A stretch of 64,000 nucleotides of DNA from Bifidobacterium catulorum (GTDB lineage Bacteria > Actinomycetota > Actinomycetes > Actinomycetales > Bifidobacteriaceae): assembly GCF_003129925.1 (NCBI RefSeq), contig NZ_QFFN01000001.1, positions 186,001-250,000 on the forward strand, read 5' to 3'. This document shows positions 56,866 through 64,000 of this stretch, piece after piece. A program made the position numbers and the translations under genes. The notes beneath the pieces were generated by a model that saw nothing but the letters and a program-made list of their open reading frames with translations, did not search any database and had not been told where the DNA came from. Numbering within the stretch: the stretch's first letter is position 1; each line of letters begins with the position of its first letter.

Positions 56866-57684
56866 CTAGCCGATGATGGGAAGCAACGCATTGAGCCGGC
56901 GGATGATTCGCAGCGTATCGCCGGGTTCATGGACGCGGATGGCGTATGCGCCGGCCACGGCCGCCGGATAGTCGTTGCCGTCCGGATCCATGCGGTCCCC
57001 CACGAAGGCGATACGGTCGATCCCCGTGGAGAACAATTCCGCAAGTCGCCTCATCGCATAGGATTTGTCAATGCCCTTCGCCACGACGTCGACGCTGGTG
57101 GATCCGCCGGAACGCACGGTCAGCCCGGGAAGGTCGGCGGCGACGGCGGCGGCAAGACGGTTCTTCTTCGACCGGTCGGGGTCCCAGGCCGACTTCGCCT
57201 CGGGCGGTGCCATCTGTCCCAATGCGGAGAACGTTATCTGACTGCCGCGGTCCTCAAGGCGATCGCCCCAGACGGCGTCGTCGGGAAGCCATAGCCCCTG
57301 TTTCTTGGCATGCCGGGTAAGCGATTCCACAGCGGCGTCGCGGTCCTCCGGGGACAGATCGTGGGCGTATCGGCATTCCCAGGTCTCTCCGTTCCACGAA
57401 TAGTACCGGGTTCCGCTGGTCGGCATGAGATGAAGATTGCCTTTGTCGGCGTTGTCTCCCAGCATGGCGAGGATCTGCCTTTCGAACAGCGTATACTTTC
57501 CGCCCGAGACCACGGCCACGGGGATGCGACGCGTCAGTTCCCCGAACTCCGCTGCCATGTCTTCGGTCATCGGGGTCTTCGATACGGCAAGCGTGGTGTC
57601 CAGATCGAAGCCGATGAGATCGATATGTGCCCCCAGGACGTCGTAATCGACATCGTTCCAATCATGAATGGTCGCTTCGCTCAT
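56866..57684 (-). CDS. HAD-IIB family phosphatase/phosphomannomutase-like
   Basis: A 272-residue haloacid-dehalogenase hydrolase. Motif I GFDLDTTLAVS (nucleophile Asp), motif II VVSGG, a cap domain (about 85-190), Lys in VVAKGIDKS, and motif IV FVGDRMDPDGND are visible. The DLDTT start and cap type fit subfamily IIB, which includes phosphomannomutases; sugar-phosphate phosphatase is the alternative. AAGGAAAG precedes ATG 57684. The neighbourhood (whiB, LCP and metallopeptidase-like genes) resembles the actinobacterial cell-envelope/mannose locus. Confidence 0.8.
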   Translation of the reverse strand: MSEATIHDWNDVDYDVLGAHIDLIGFDLDTTLAVSKTPMTEDMAAEFGELTRRIPVAVVSGGKYTLFERQILAMLGDNADKGNLHLMPTSGTRYYSWNGETWECRYAHDLSPEDRDAAVESLTRHAKKQGLWLPDDAVWGDRLEDRGSQITFSALGQMAPPEAKSAWDPDRSKKNRLAAAVAADLPGLTVRSGGSTSVDVVAKGIDKSYAMRRLAELFSTGIDRIAFVGDRMDPDGNDYPAAVAGAYAIRVHEPGDTLRIIRRLNALLPIIG

Positions 57685-57843
57685 CCGCTTTCCTTCCACG
57701 CCTCGACAACATGCTGCTCAGTAAATCAAGGCTTTCCACACATGGTTTTTCATGCAGCCATGGTTTTTCTACTGCATTATCGCACATCCGTACAACCGGT
57801 TCCGTCCGTCGTCGTGACGTCTCCTGCGGGAAACGTCACGGCC

Positions 57844-58332
57844 ATGGATAATCTGGAGGACATGACCGATGATTTCACCAAACGACCGCTGGCCCGTTCG
57901 ACGGCCGCCGTGCTGCCCTGGGAACGCAAAATCTACCGCGACCGTCATGGCCGGGGGGCGCGTCAGGCCATGTTCGGCATCCGTATGCCGCGTTATCGGA
58001 CCAAGTCGGGCATGTTCGACGGCATGGTGGTGGCGCAGATGAAACGCCTGAACGCAGCCTGGCCGCAGCTGCTGGCCAACGTGGAGTGCGCCGTCGAGGA
58101 CGTGCCGCCTTCGGATCCGGTGTCTTGGGAGGCAAAACGGGCGTTCCTGTCGCAGAGCTTCCCCGCGAACCATGGCATTCCCGCACGTATCGTGCTGTAT
58201 CGCCGCCCGATCGAGCAACGGGCCCTTGGACGCACCGACCTTCAGCTTCTGATTCGCGACGAACTGGTGTCCTGTCTGGCCGATCTGACGGGGAAGCACC
58301 CCGAAGACATCGATCCCGACTGGGGGCTGTGA
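57844..58332 (+). CDS. Metallopeptidase-fold (PF06262-like) protein lacking HExxH
   Basis: A 162-residue protein. The core VECAVEDVPPSDP, then IVLYRRPIEQRALG and LQLLIRDELVSCLADLTG, follows the order of the small actinobacterial metallopeptidase family. In that family the last helix carries the zinc motif HExxH, and here it reads RDELVSCLA, with no His, so it cannot bind zinc the usual way. It may be a scaffold. ATG 57844 is preferred; ATG 57862 is too close to GGAGG. It is divergent from the HAD gene. Confidence 0.68.
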   Translation: MDNLEDMTDDFTKRPLARSTAAVLPWERKIYRDRHGRGARQAMFGIRMPRYRTKSGMFDGMVVAQMKRLNAAWPQLLANVECAVEDVPPSDPVSWEAKRAFLSQSFPANHGIPARIVLYRRPIEQRALGRTDLQLLIRDELVSCLADLTGKHPEDIDPDWGL

Positions 58333-58368
58333 GCCCGGCCGACGGACCCGTCGCAGGATGGGCTCACA
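58328..58368. terminator. Nested hairpin between convergent genes
   Basis: Outer stem TGTGAGCCC/GGGCTCACA includes the stop codon at 58330; an inner stem CGACGG/CCGTCG lies inside. It probably terminates both the plus-strand gene and the DUF5719 gene. Confidence 0.65.
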
Positions 58369-58385
58369 GAACATGGATCAATGGA

Positions 58386-59933
58386 TCAATGGACGATGTC
58401 CAGCGTCTGGCCGGAACGGATCATGGCCTTGACCGGCATAAGACTGACGGCGCCGATGGATGCGATTCCCTTGACCTTGGCCTTGGAGACCGCGTCCACG
58501 GCTACGGTTCCGCCCCATGCCACGGCCGTGTCGGAATCGTCGAGGCGTACGGCGGCGGCACCGTTCTTGGCGATATCCGTTATCGGCACACGGATTGCCC
58601 TGCCCGCGTCAATGGTGAGTTCCTTCTGCCCTGTCTGAGCGCCGCTGTTATCGTAGCCTGTCAACGTAACCGTGGTCTTGCGCCCCGAGGTGTTCGCGAG
58701 TGCGAACGACACCCCGGTCTTGTCCGGGATGGCGATGGCGCTTGAACGCTGCGGCTCCTGGGCATACACGAGGGAGAAGTCCGACTGGTCGGCCCCGCTG
58801 TCGGTGCACATCGCCGCGGCATACGTATTCATATCGGCATCGACGCGTATCGCCGTCGCATCGGCGGGGGCCTTGCCGAGTGCTATGGATTGCACCCTGT
58901 TCGCGGAGAGATTCACCGTCTTGGCCCGTTTGACGCCGGACTTGGTCATCCACGAGATTTCAATCCTTCCCGATGTCTCGGAGAATCCAAGCACGTTGAC
59001 GTCGGTGCCTCCGGCTATGGCGGGCAGGACGAGGGATTTCGCGGGCGAGCCGACGGGGACCGCGAAGTCGGATCCTCGGTCGGTCAGGCCATCCATATGG
59101 ACGACGCGTACGATGGCGGTGACCTGCGTCGTCTCGCTGGACAGGTTCACGAACACCCCGTCCTGCGCGGGTGCCGCCGCGGAAATGCTGACGACGCTCT
59201 CCCCTCGTCCCGGCACCGTCACCTTGCTGTCCGTGGACAACGTGACCGGGTTGGAGTCCTTGGTTCCCCATGCCCTGATCGATACCGCGGTCGCCTTGTC
59301 CGTGGGGTTGGAGATGACGAGCTGCTGGGTCCAGCCCGTCTGCGTGGGGGGAAGCAGCAACGATTGCGTGAGCTGAGGAGTCACGCATCTGGCGGCGGAC
59401 ACTCCCCGCAGGTCGCCCTTGGTGGCCCAGGATGCGGTGGACGACGCCGAACCGGAGCCGGCGTTCGCCTCAAGCACCCGCGTGGTGCCCAACAACGATG
59501 ATTTGCCGGCCCCGGTCGTGTGCACGAACGCCTTGTCGGATTGGGTGGTGTCAATGTCGGCGGTCTTCTGCTCCCCCGTGCCGTCGATGCCGGAAACCGT
59601 TGCATCATACAGCGAGCCGAAGGCCGAGAAGCGAGTCTGGCCGGTGATGTCCCCTTCGGACACGCGGTATGCGGAGTCGCCATACGATCCGGTATCGGCC
59701 AGCTGCATACGCGCGGGGCAAACCGTCTGCAGGGCGGTCTGGCTGACAGCCACGGTATGGGGAGTTCGCCCCGATGCGTCATCCGCCAATCCGGGCAACG
59801 GCACGGTGACGACCATGGCTAGGAATATTCCCAGTATCGCAATCGACGTGACGATGGATGCCAGCGCCTTGGCCGCGATGGCGCCTTTGGACCTTCTGCC
59901 GCGGGGCACGCCATGACGGGATGCTCTGCTCAT
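58386..59933 (-). CDS. DUF5719-family exported/anchored protein
   Basis: A 515-residue protein. A basic N-terminus (RRSKGAIAAK) is followed by one hydrophobic helix (about 25-46), a signal anchor, and an Ala/Thr/Ser/Val-rich extracellular region with repeated beta-like units such as VTLTGYDNSG and VRVDADMN. DUF5719 proteins stand beside large membrane glycosyltransferases in actinobacteria; function is unknown. Its ATG overlaps the stop of the upstream glycosyltransferase gene by 4 bases, so the two are co-translated and probably work together. Confidence 0.8.
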   Translation of the reverse strand: MSRASRHGVPRGRRSKGAIAAKALASIVTSIAILGIFLAMVVTVPLPGLADDASGRTPHTVAVSQTALQTVCPARMQLADTGSYGDSAYRVSEGDITGQTRFSAFGSLYDATVSGIDGTGEQKTADIDTTQSDKAFVHTTGAGKSSLLGTTRVLEANAGSGSASSTASWATKGDLRGVSAARCVTPQLTQSLLLPPTQTGWTQQLVISNPTDKATAVSIRAWGTKDSNPVTLSTDSKVTVPGRGESVVSISAAAPAQDGVFVNLSSETTQVTAIVRVVHMDGLTDRGSDFAVPVGSPAKSLVLPAIAGGTDVNVLGFSETSGRIEISWMTKSGVKRAKTVNLSANRVQSIALGKAPADATAIRVDADMNTYAAAMCTDSGADQSDFSLVYAQEPQRSSAIAIPDKTGVSFALANTSGRKTTVTLTGYDNSGAQTGQKELTIDAGRAIRVPITDIAKNGAAAVRLDDSDTAVAWGGTVAVDAVSKAKVKGIASIGAVSLMPVKAMIRSGQTLDIVH

Positions 59934-62900
59934 GCTTTCACCTCATTTCGGCGTACACGTGGGAACGCGACGACACAATACAGCGCGAGGACGATGGCCA
60001 TGCACCACAGCCATGCCGTCCTCCATGAATCATGCAGGGCGCGGTCCGCACCGGTGCCATCGATGCCGATGGCGGCCTCATCGGCGGTGAGACGAATGTA
60101 TGTGCCGGACTCATTGCTGACCACCGACTGTGTGCCGTCGCTCGCCAGGATATTGGAGACCAGCGATCGGCTGGCCGAATCCGGCGAATAGGGGATGTAG
60201 ATGCCGCCTATGCCAAGCTTGGCCAGAGCATTTACGGCATCGTTGTCATTGTTCTGCAGCAGTGAGGCGGAGGCGTCGGCCATGGTCCGCGTGACTTCAT
60301 CCATGCCCGCCGTCACCAGTGTGGCGTTCATCGCCGGCGAACCGTCGATGAAATCGCCCTGTGCCGTGCGCAACACGGAGAACTCGACCGAGGTAGGCGA
60401 ATTGGCACGCATCGCCAGAACGCGGTGATTGGCGTTGGCCGCCAGATAATCCTGGGCTATCAGGGGGATATCATGCCCCTGAACGGCGAGACGCTCCCCC
60501 TCGCTTGCACGGACACCGCATACGGAACCCCACAGTGCCAGACAAAGGGTCAGCAGCATCACGAGTGCGGCACGTGCGACGATGATCGTCCTACGACGGG
60601 CGTAATGACCCCTATTGGCGGCGGCGATGGCCTTGAGCCCTTTCCTGCCGTTTTCGGACGGACGGGACACCAGTGGGGAGAACGGACGGGCCGCGCGTCC
60701 CGCGACGATGCAGACACAGGACAGGAGCCCGGCCATGGCTATCGCCAATCCCGGCAATGCGGTGCCGGCGACGTTCCCGGAGACCCCGGGCGCAATGGCG
60801 ATACGCGGTGCCAGCATGGCGGTCCCCGCCCCGGAGATTATGATGACCCACATCATTCGGGATACACGCAGGGCGAACGGAAGGAACAGGGACACGGCCG
60901 CGATGAGAGCCAGCACCGACAGGCTGGCCAGCGCCAGAAGGGTTCCGAGGTTCGCGGACGGAGACGAGACGTTGCCGTCGAACGGCAGACCGAAACCATG
61001 CATGAGTATGGACGGCAGGGATGCCGGACCGACCGGGCCGTTCACCGAGACCGTGGGACGCATCATGTCGGCGAACAGCTGGCGGTACGAGCCGGCATCG
61101 AGATTGAACACCATGTTCAGCAGCGTGGGCGCCAGCATGAACATCGCGGGAACGGGGATCAGCAGCAGCATCGGGCGGTGGGAGCGCACCAGCGGGAGGA
61201 AGGCCAGGAACATGACGAGCAACGGGAGGACGAGCTGCGGCTCGGCCGCCACGACCACCGCAAGACACAACGCGGCCAGCGCCGCCTGTTGCGCCGACGG
61301 GGTGGGTTCGTCGGCGTCCTCGGTCCGATACATACCGACCGAACGGAAGATGAACGCCAGTCCCGCCGGCAGGAAGGACATCACGACGAGCATGGGCAGA
61401 TTGCCCTGCGCATACAGTCCGAGGACCGCTCCGAACGAACACCACAGCAGTCCGCTGACCACACGTACCGGATTGGATCGGGTGAAGACGCCTGCGAGGG
61501 CCCAGAACGACAGTGCGGACAAGGGCGCCGCACCGAACACGATCACCGCCATGGCCGCCGTGACGTGGCCTCCGGTGATGGCGGACAAAGGAAGGAGGAC
61601 CAGCAGGAACGGAGCGGGAGGGGCCGGGGTGCCCAGTCCTGTGGCATAGGTGTATACCGTCGTCGCAGCTTCGAAGATCTGCCGGAGGGATGCGGCGGAC
61701 GGCACCAGTGTCGCCGAATGGAAACCTCCGCCGGTCACCGTCGCGCTCCAGGCGTCAACGTTGATGGCGATGCCCGCGGCAAAGGCGAGAACGGCCATGA
61801 CCGCCGCCCAGACCGCACGCCGGCGTCGCTGCGACCGCAGATGCATGACCGCGAGGGGGCTGAGCAGCCTGGTGCTTCGCGAACGGGTGAACGCCTCGCT
61901 CCGTTCCCGCCACTGCGACAGCTGATCGCGCCTTGCCACCAGCACGGACAGCTGCCGCAGGCTGGTCTTGGACTGGTTGGCGACGCGCCGTCGCGCCGTC
62001 AACCCGTGCGGGATCATCCATGCGAGCAGACGCCAAGGCGCGCCGAGCTCACAGGCCGCTTTGTACGGCTGTTTACGAGCGAGCTCCCTGAAGAACAGCA
62101 GGAGGGATATGAAAAGACGCCATAGCCACATCAGGGGCCATGCGACGACGCGGATGTCGGTGAAGCGGAACCGTTCCCGGGCATCGATGATCGCCGCGTA
62201 CGGGGCCGGACGCCTGTCTTCCGCCTCCGTTCCCCGTGATGAGCGCAGTCCCTCGAATCGGGCGCGCTCATGGGCGATCGCGCTTTTCGGGACCACAAGC
62301 ACCCTGCCTCCGGAGAGATTCACCCTTCTGCAGAAATCGGCCGATTCGGCGAAGCCCCCCATGCCCGGGGTCGTCCCGCCGAGAGACCTCCAGACGGGCA
62401 GGGACACCAGCGCCCCGGCGAGATCGACCATGTAGACGTCCTGGCGCGCATCATATTGCTCCTGGTCCGGTTCCCCATCGACGACCAATGACGCGATGCC
62501 GTGCGATGACGTTGCGTAGCAGCCGACGTCGTGGAGGGTCTTGCCGTCCCAGCCGAGCTGTTTGCCTCCCAACACCGATGCCGATGACGCGTTGCGCCAT
62601 GCCTCCAGCATGGATTCGAGGCACCGGTCGTCATTGGGGCGGGAGTCGTCGTGCAACAGCCACAGCGCTCTCGCACGCACGCTGATATGCGCCTGCTCCA
62701 GAGCCTTGTCGATGCTGTCGCCGAACGAGGACGCCCCAGCGGCGTCGACGATCCGCACCTCGACCCGCCGCACCGCCGTCTGGCGATGCAATCCCCCCTC
62801 TCCGACGGGCTCGGCGCGCAGCGTCGAGGTCATGGTCGACCGCGTTCCCCCGGTGCAATCGGCCACGATGACGGCCGAAGGCATCACGCTCTGCGAGAAC

Positions 62901-63067
62901 AGGGATTGCAACGTGCGGGAAAGATATCGGAGGTCCTTCTCGACACTGACGACGGCGACGACTGCAGGTTCCACCATCTGTTCGGGTGATATGCGGCATC
63001 CGGCCATTACATCGCCCACGAGCTCTTGCACATCTGGTGCCTCAATAACAGGATTCATCTTCTCCAC
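59930..63067 (-). CDS. Large GT2-type membrane glycosyltransferase
   Basis: A 1045-residue protein. Residues about 30-290 resemble a GT2 glycosyltransferase (VVAVVSVEKDLRYLSRTLQSLFSQ, LWLLHDDSRPNDD as the DxD-like site, FCRRVNLSGG). Then come about 12-14 membrane helices from residue 310 to 860, with a large external portion near the end. This pattern fits a polyprenyl-linked cell-wall polysaccharide transferase; the product is unknown. Translation may start at GTG 63067 or ATG 63058 (both near GGAG). It overlaps the DUF5719 gene by 4 bases and follows whiB by 34 bases. Confidence 0.83.
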   Translation of the reverse strand: MEKMNPVIEAPDVQELVGDVMAGCRISPEQMVEPAVVAVVSVEKDLRYLSRTLQSLFSQSVMPSAVIVADCTGGTRSTMTSTLRAEPVGEGGLHRQTAVRRVEVRIVDAAGASSFGDSIDKALEQAHISVRARALWLLHDDSRPNDDRCLESMLEAWRNASSASVLGGKQLGWDGKTLHDVGCYATSSHGIASLVVDGEPDQEQYDARQDVYMVDLAGALVSLPVWRSLGGTTPGMGGFAESADFCRRVNLSGGRVLVVPKSAIAHERARFEGLRSSRGTEAEDRRPAPYAAIIDARERFRFTDIRVVAWPLMWLWRLFISLLLFFRELARKQPYKAACELGAPWRLLAWMIPHGLTARRRVANQSKTSLRQLSVLVARRDQLSQWRERSEAFTRSRSTRLLSPLAVMHLRSQRRRRAVWAAVMAVLAFAAGIAINVDAWSATVTGGGFHSATLVPSAASLRQIFEAATTVYTYATGLGTPAPPAPFLLVLLPLSAITGGHVTAAMAVIVFGAAPLSALSFWALAGVFTRSNPVRVVSGLLWCSFGAVLGLYAQGNLPMLVVMSFLPAGLAFIFRSVGMYRTEDADEPTPSAQQAALAALCLAVVVAAEPQLVLPLLVMFLAFLPLVRSHRPMLLLIPVPAMFMLAPTLLNMVFNLDAGSYRQLFADMMRPTVSVNGPVGPASLPSILMHGFGLPFDGNVSSPSANLGTLLALASLSVLALIAAVSLFLPFALRVSRMMWVIIISGAGTAMLAPRIAIAPGVSGNVAGTALPGLAIAMAGLLSCVCIVAGRAARPFSPLVSRPSENGRKGLKAIAAANRGHYARRRTIIVARAALVMLLTLCLALWGSVCGVRASEGERLAVQGHDIPLIAQDYLAANANHRVLAMRANSPTSVEFSVLRTAQGDFIDGSPAMNATLVTAGMDEVTRTMADASASLLQNNDNDAVNALAKLGIGGIYIPYSPDSASRSLVSNILASDGTQSVVSNESGTYIRLTADEAAIGIDGTGADRALHDSWRTAWLWCMAIVLALYCVVAFPRVRRNEVKA

Positions 63068-63100
63068 TGTAGAACAATCACTCCGATATGACCGTATTCG

Positions 63101-63427
63101 TCAGGCCTGTTCTTTACCATGCTCTTTCTTATAACGACGGCGCTCCCTTTCGCTCATACCACCCCAGATGCCGAAACGCTCATCGTGCTCGATGGCCCAT
63201 TTCAGGCACTGATCCCGCACCTCGCACTGGGCGCACACGCGTTTGGCGTCCCGGGTGGAGCCCCCCTTCTCGGGGAAGAACGCCTCGGGGTCGGTCTGCG
63301 CGCAAAGAGCCTTGTGCTGCCACGAGACGTCCCCGTCCGGATTGAACAGCCCCCATAGCTCCAATAGGCCACTCTCGGACTCCCGCCCATCCGGTTGATC
63401 TTGGGAATCGCCGAACACCCCCCACAT
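63101..63427 (-). CDS. WhiB-family iron-sulfur transcriptional regulator (WhiB2-like)
   Basis: A 108-residue protein. The four Cys ligands of a [4Fe-4S] cluster are seen: Cys in ALCAQTD and the pair in RVCAQCEVRDQC, followed by the GIWGGMSERERRRYKK signature and a basic tail. ATG 63427 follows GGGAGG at 7 bases; an in-frame ATG 51 bases further is less likely. WhiB2/WhmD regulates septation in mycobacteria; the link to wall genes here is consistent. It is divergent from the LCP-like gene. Confidence 0.93.
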   Translation of the reverse strand: MWGVFGDSQDQPDGRESESGLLELWGLFNPDGDVSWQHKALCAQTDPEAFFPEKGGSTRDAKRVCAQCEVRDQCLKWAIEHDERFGIWGGMSERERRRYKKEHGKEQA

Positions 63428-63703
63428 GCCGCAACCTCCCAAATCACTATCCGCGAGAACCCCTCGGGCCTCAATCAATCTGCCCTAAATTACACACTTG
63501 TCATTCACGGTTTGTCAAGTCTCATGAGTGTCGTTACCGCATTCCGAGACCAACGGTGCTATGGTATGCGGTCTTCACGACGGACGTCAACGCAGGCGCT
63601 CGTTCTGTGCCGTTCCTGAGAAGGATTGCGCGGTTCCCCACCGTCCTGCGGCAAAGTGCGCCATAGTCGTTTCAGCAGATATCCGGACACGAAGGAGAAC
63701 GAT

Positions 63704-64000
63704 ATGGGACAGGAGCCTCTTGACCCTCTCGGCAACCGGTCAGGGAGCAAACCGCCCAGCTTCATACCCTCCGGGGAACGTCGGCGACCCCGGTCCGGTT
63801 CCCCACGTCCCATGGAAGGGCCGCAGGCCTTCCAGCCGAGAAGCCATAGGACAAGATCCGCGCAGAACGCTTCATCGCACCAGACGGACGCCCCGCGCGC
63901 CACGGCCGCACCGCCGAGCTTCTCGCCATCCTCCTCGGGAAGGTCCACCGGGCATGTCGCCGGCGATTCCGGATTCCATGCGTCCCGCATACGCTCCGAC
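63704..64000 (+). CDS. Start of a probable LCP (LytR-CpsA-Psr) family protein, cut by window end
   Basis: The first 99 codons are open to the window edge, so the gene is partial. AAGGAGA lies 6 bases before the ATG. The translated part begins MGQEPLDPLGNRSG and is rich in Pro, Ser, Arg and Gly, a disordered cytoplasmic tail; no membrane helix is reached yet. Bifidobacterial LCP proteins that attach polymers to the wall start with such tails and lie beside whiB, which is the basis of the guess. Confidence 0.55.
   Translation, partial: MGQEPLDPLGNRSGSKPPSFIPSGERRRPRSGSPRPMEGPQAFQPRSHRTRSAQNASSHQTDAPRATAAPPSFSPSSSGRSTGHVAGDSGFHASRIRSD

Noticed and set aside
57310-57843. In-frame upstream extension of the metallopeptidase-like gene
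   Set aside because: It is antisense to the HAD gene and has no ribosome-binding site or family similarity.

Overview
The window is a high-GC actinobacterial chromosome segment, almost certainly Bifidobacterium. The main evidence is an 825-residue xylulose-5-P/fructose-6-P phosphoketolase (xfp), the signature enzyme of the bifid shunt, with pta and ackA about 7 kb downstream. WhiB, CarD, a PolA whose 3'-5' exonuclease looks degenerate, and an ANTAR regulator beside pyk and polA agree with this. The species cannot be named from the sequence alone.

Layout. 0-5.8 kb: xpt and an NCS2 purine permease, an OafA/OatA-type acyltransferase, and an AlbA_2/ATPase regulator. 5.8-10.5 kb: guaA, ending in a long foldback element, and xfp. 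10.5-17.0 kb: a minus-strand operon (MFS transporter, DUF1537 four-carbon acid sugar kinase, PdxA-like dehydrogenase, RpiB-like and TIM-like isomerases) divergent from a SorC-type regulator, with a perfect 14-bp inverted repeat between them. I read this as a predicted four-carbon sugar-acid pathway feeding DHAP and/or erythrose-4-P into the bifid shunt, inserted between xfp and pta-ackA. 17.1-20.3 kb: pta and ackA (acetyl-P to acetate plus ATP). 20.3-25.5 kb: aroA, a proline-rich membrane-anchored protein, glgX.

25.5-30.1 kb is an accessory and partly decayed island. It holds a DinJ/YafQ-type toxin-antitoxin pair whose toxin is cut by a stop codon, a MerR-like remnant, a nucleotidyltransferase, an AT-rich Ser/Thr-kinase-like gene broken by TAG, a tRNA 3'-half remnant, a DUF3800 gene, a pair of 36-37-bp direct repeats 3.4 kb apart, and an intact tRNA-Pro(UGG).

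30.2-64 kb is mostly core: a membrane protein, LysR regulator/aspA, a Nif3-like protein, polA, an ANTAR regulator, a tRNA with a CAA anticodon, pyk, terC, uvrB, coaE, rpsA, folD, a zinc-type ABC transporter (separate lipoprotein plus ATPase-permease pair), ispF-carD, glgB, a two-component system, comF, a HAD phosphatase, and a cell-envelope block (degenerate metallopeptidase-fold protein, DUF5719 protein, large GT2 membrane glycosyltransferase, whiB, and the start of a probable LCP protein cut by the window edge).

How the genes fit together: xfp, pta, ackA and pyk are central energy metabolism; glgX and glgB handle glycogen; xpt, the permease and guaA serve purine salvage and synthesis. The most interesting system is the sugar-acid operon placed between the bifid-shunt genes. 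The most eroded DNA is the 25.5-30 kb island.
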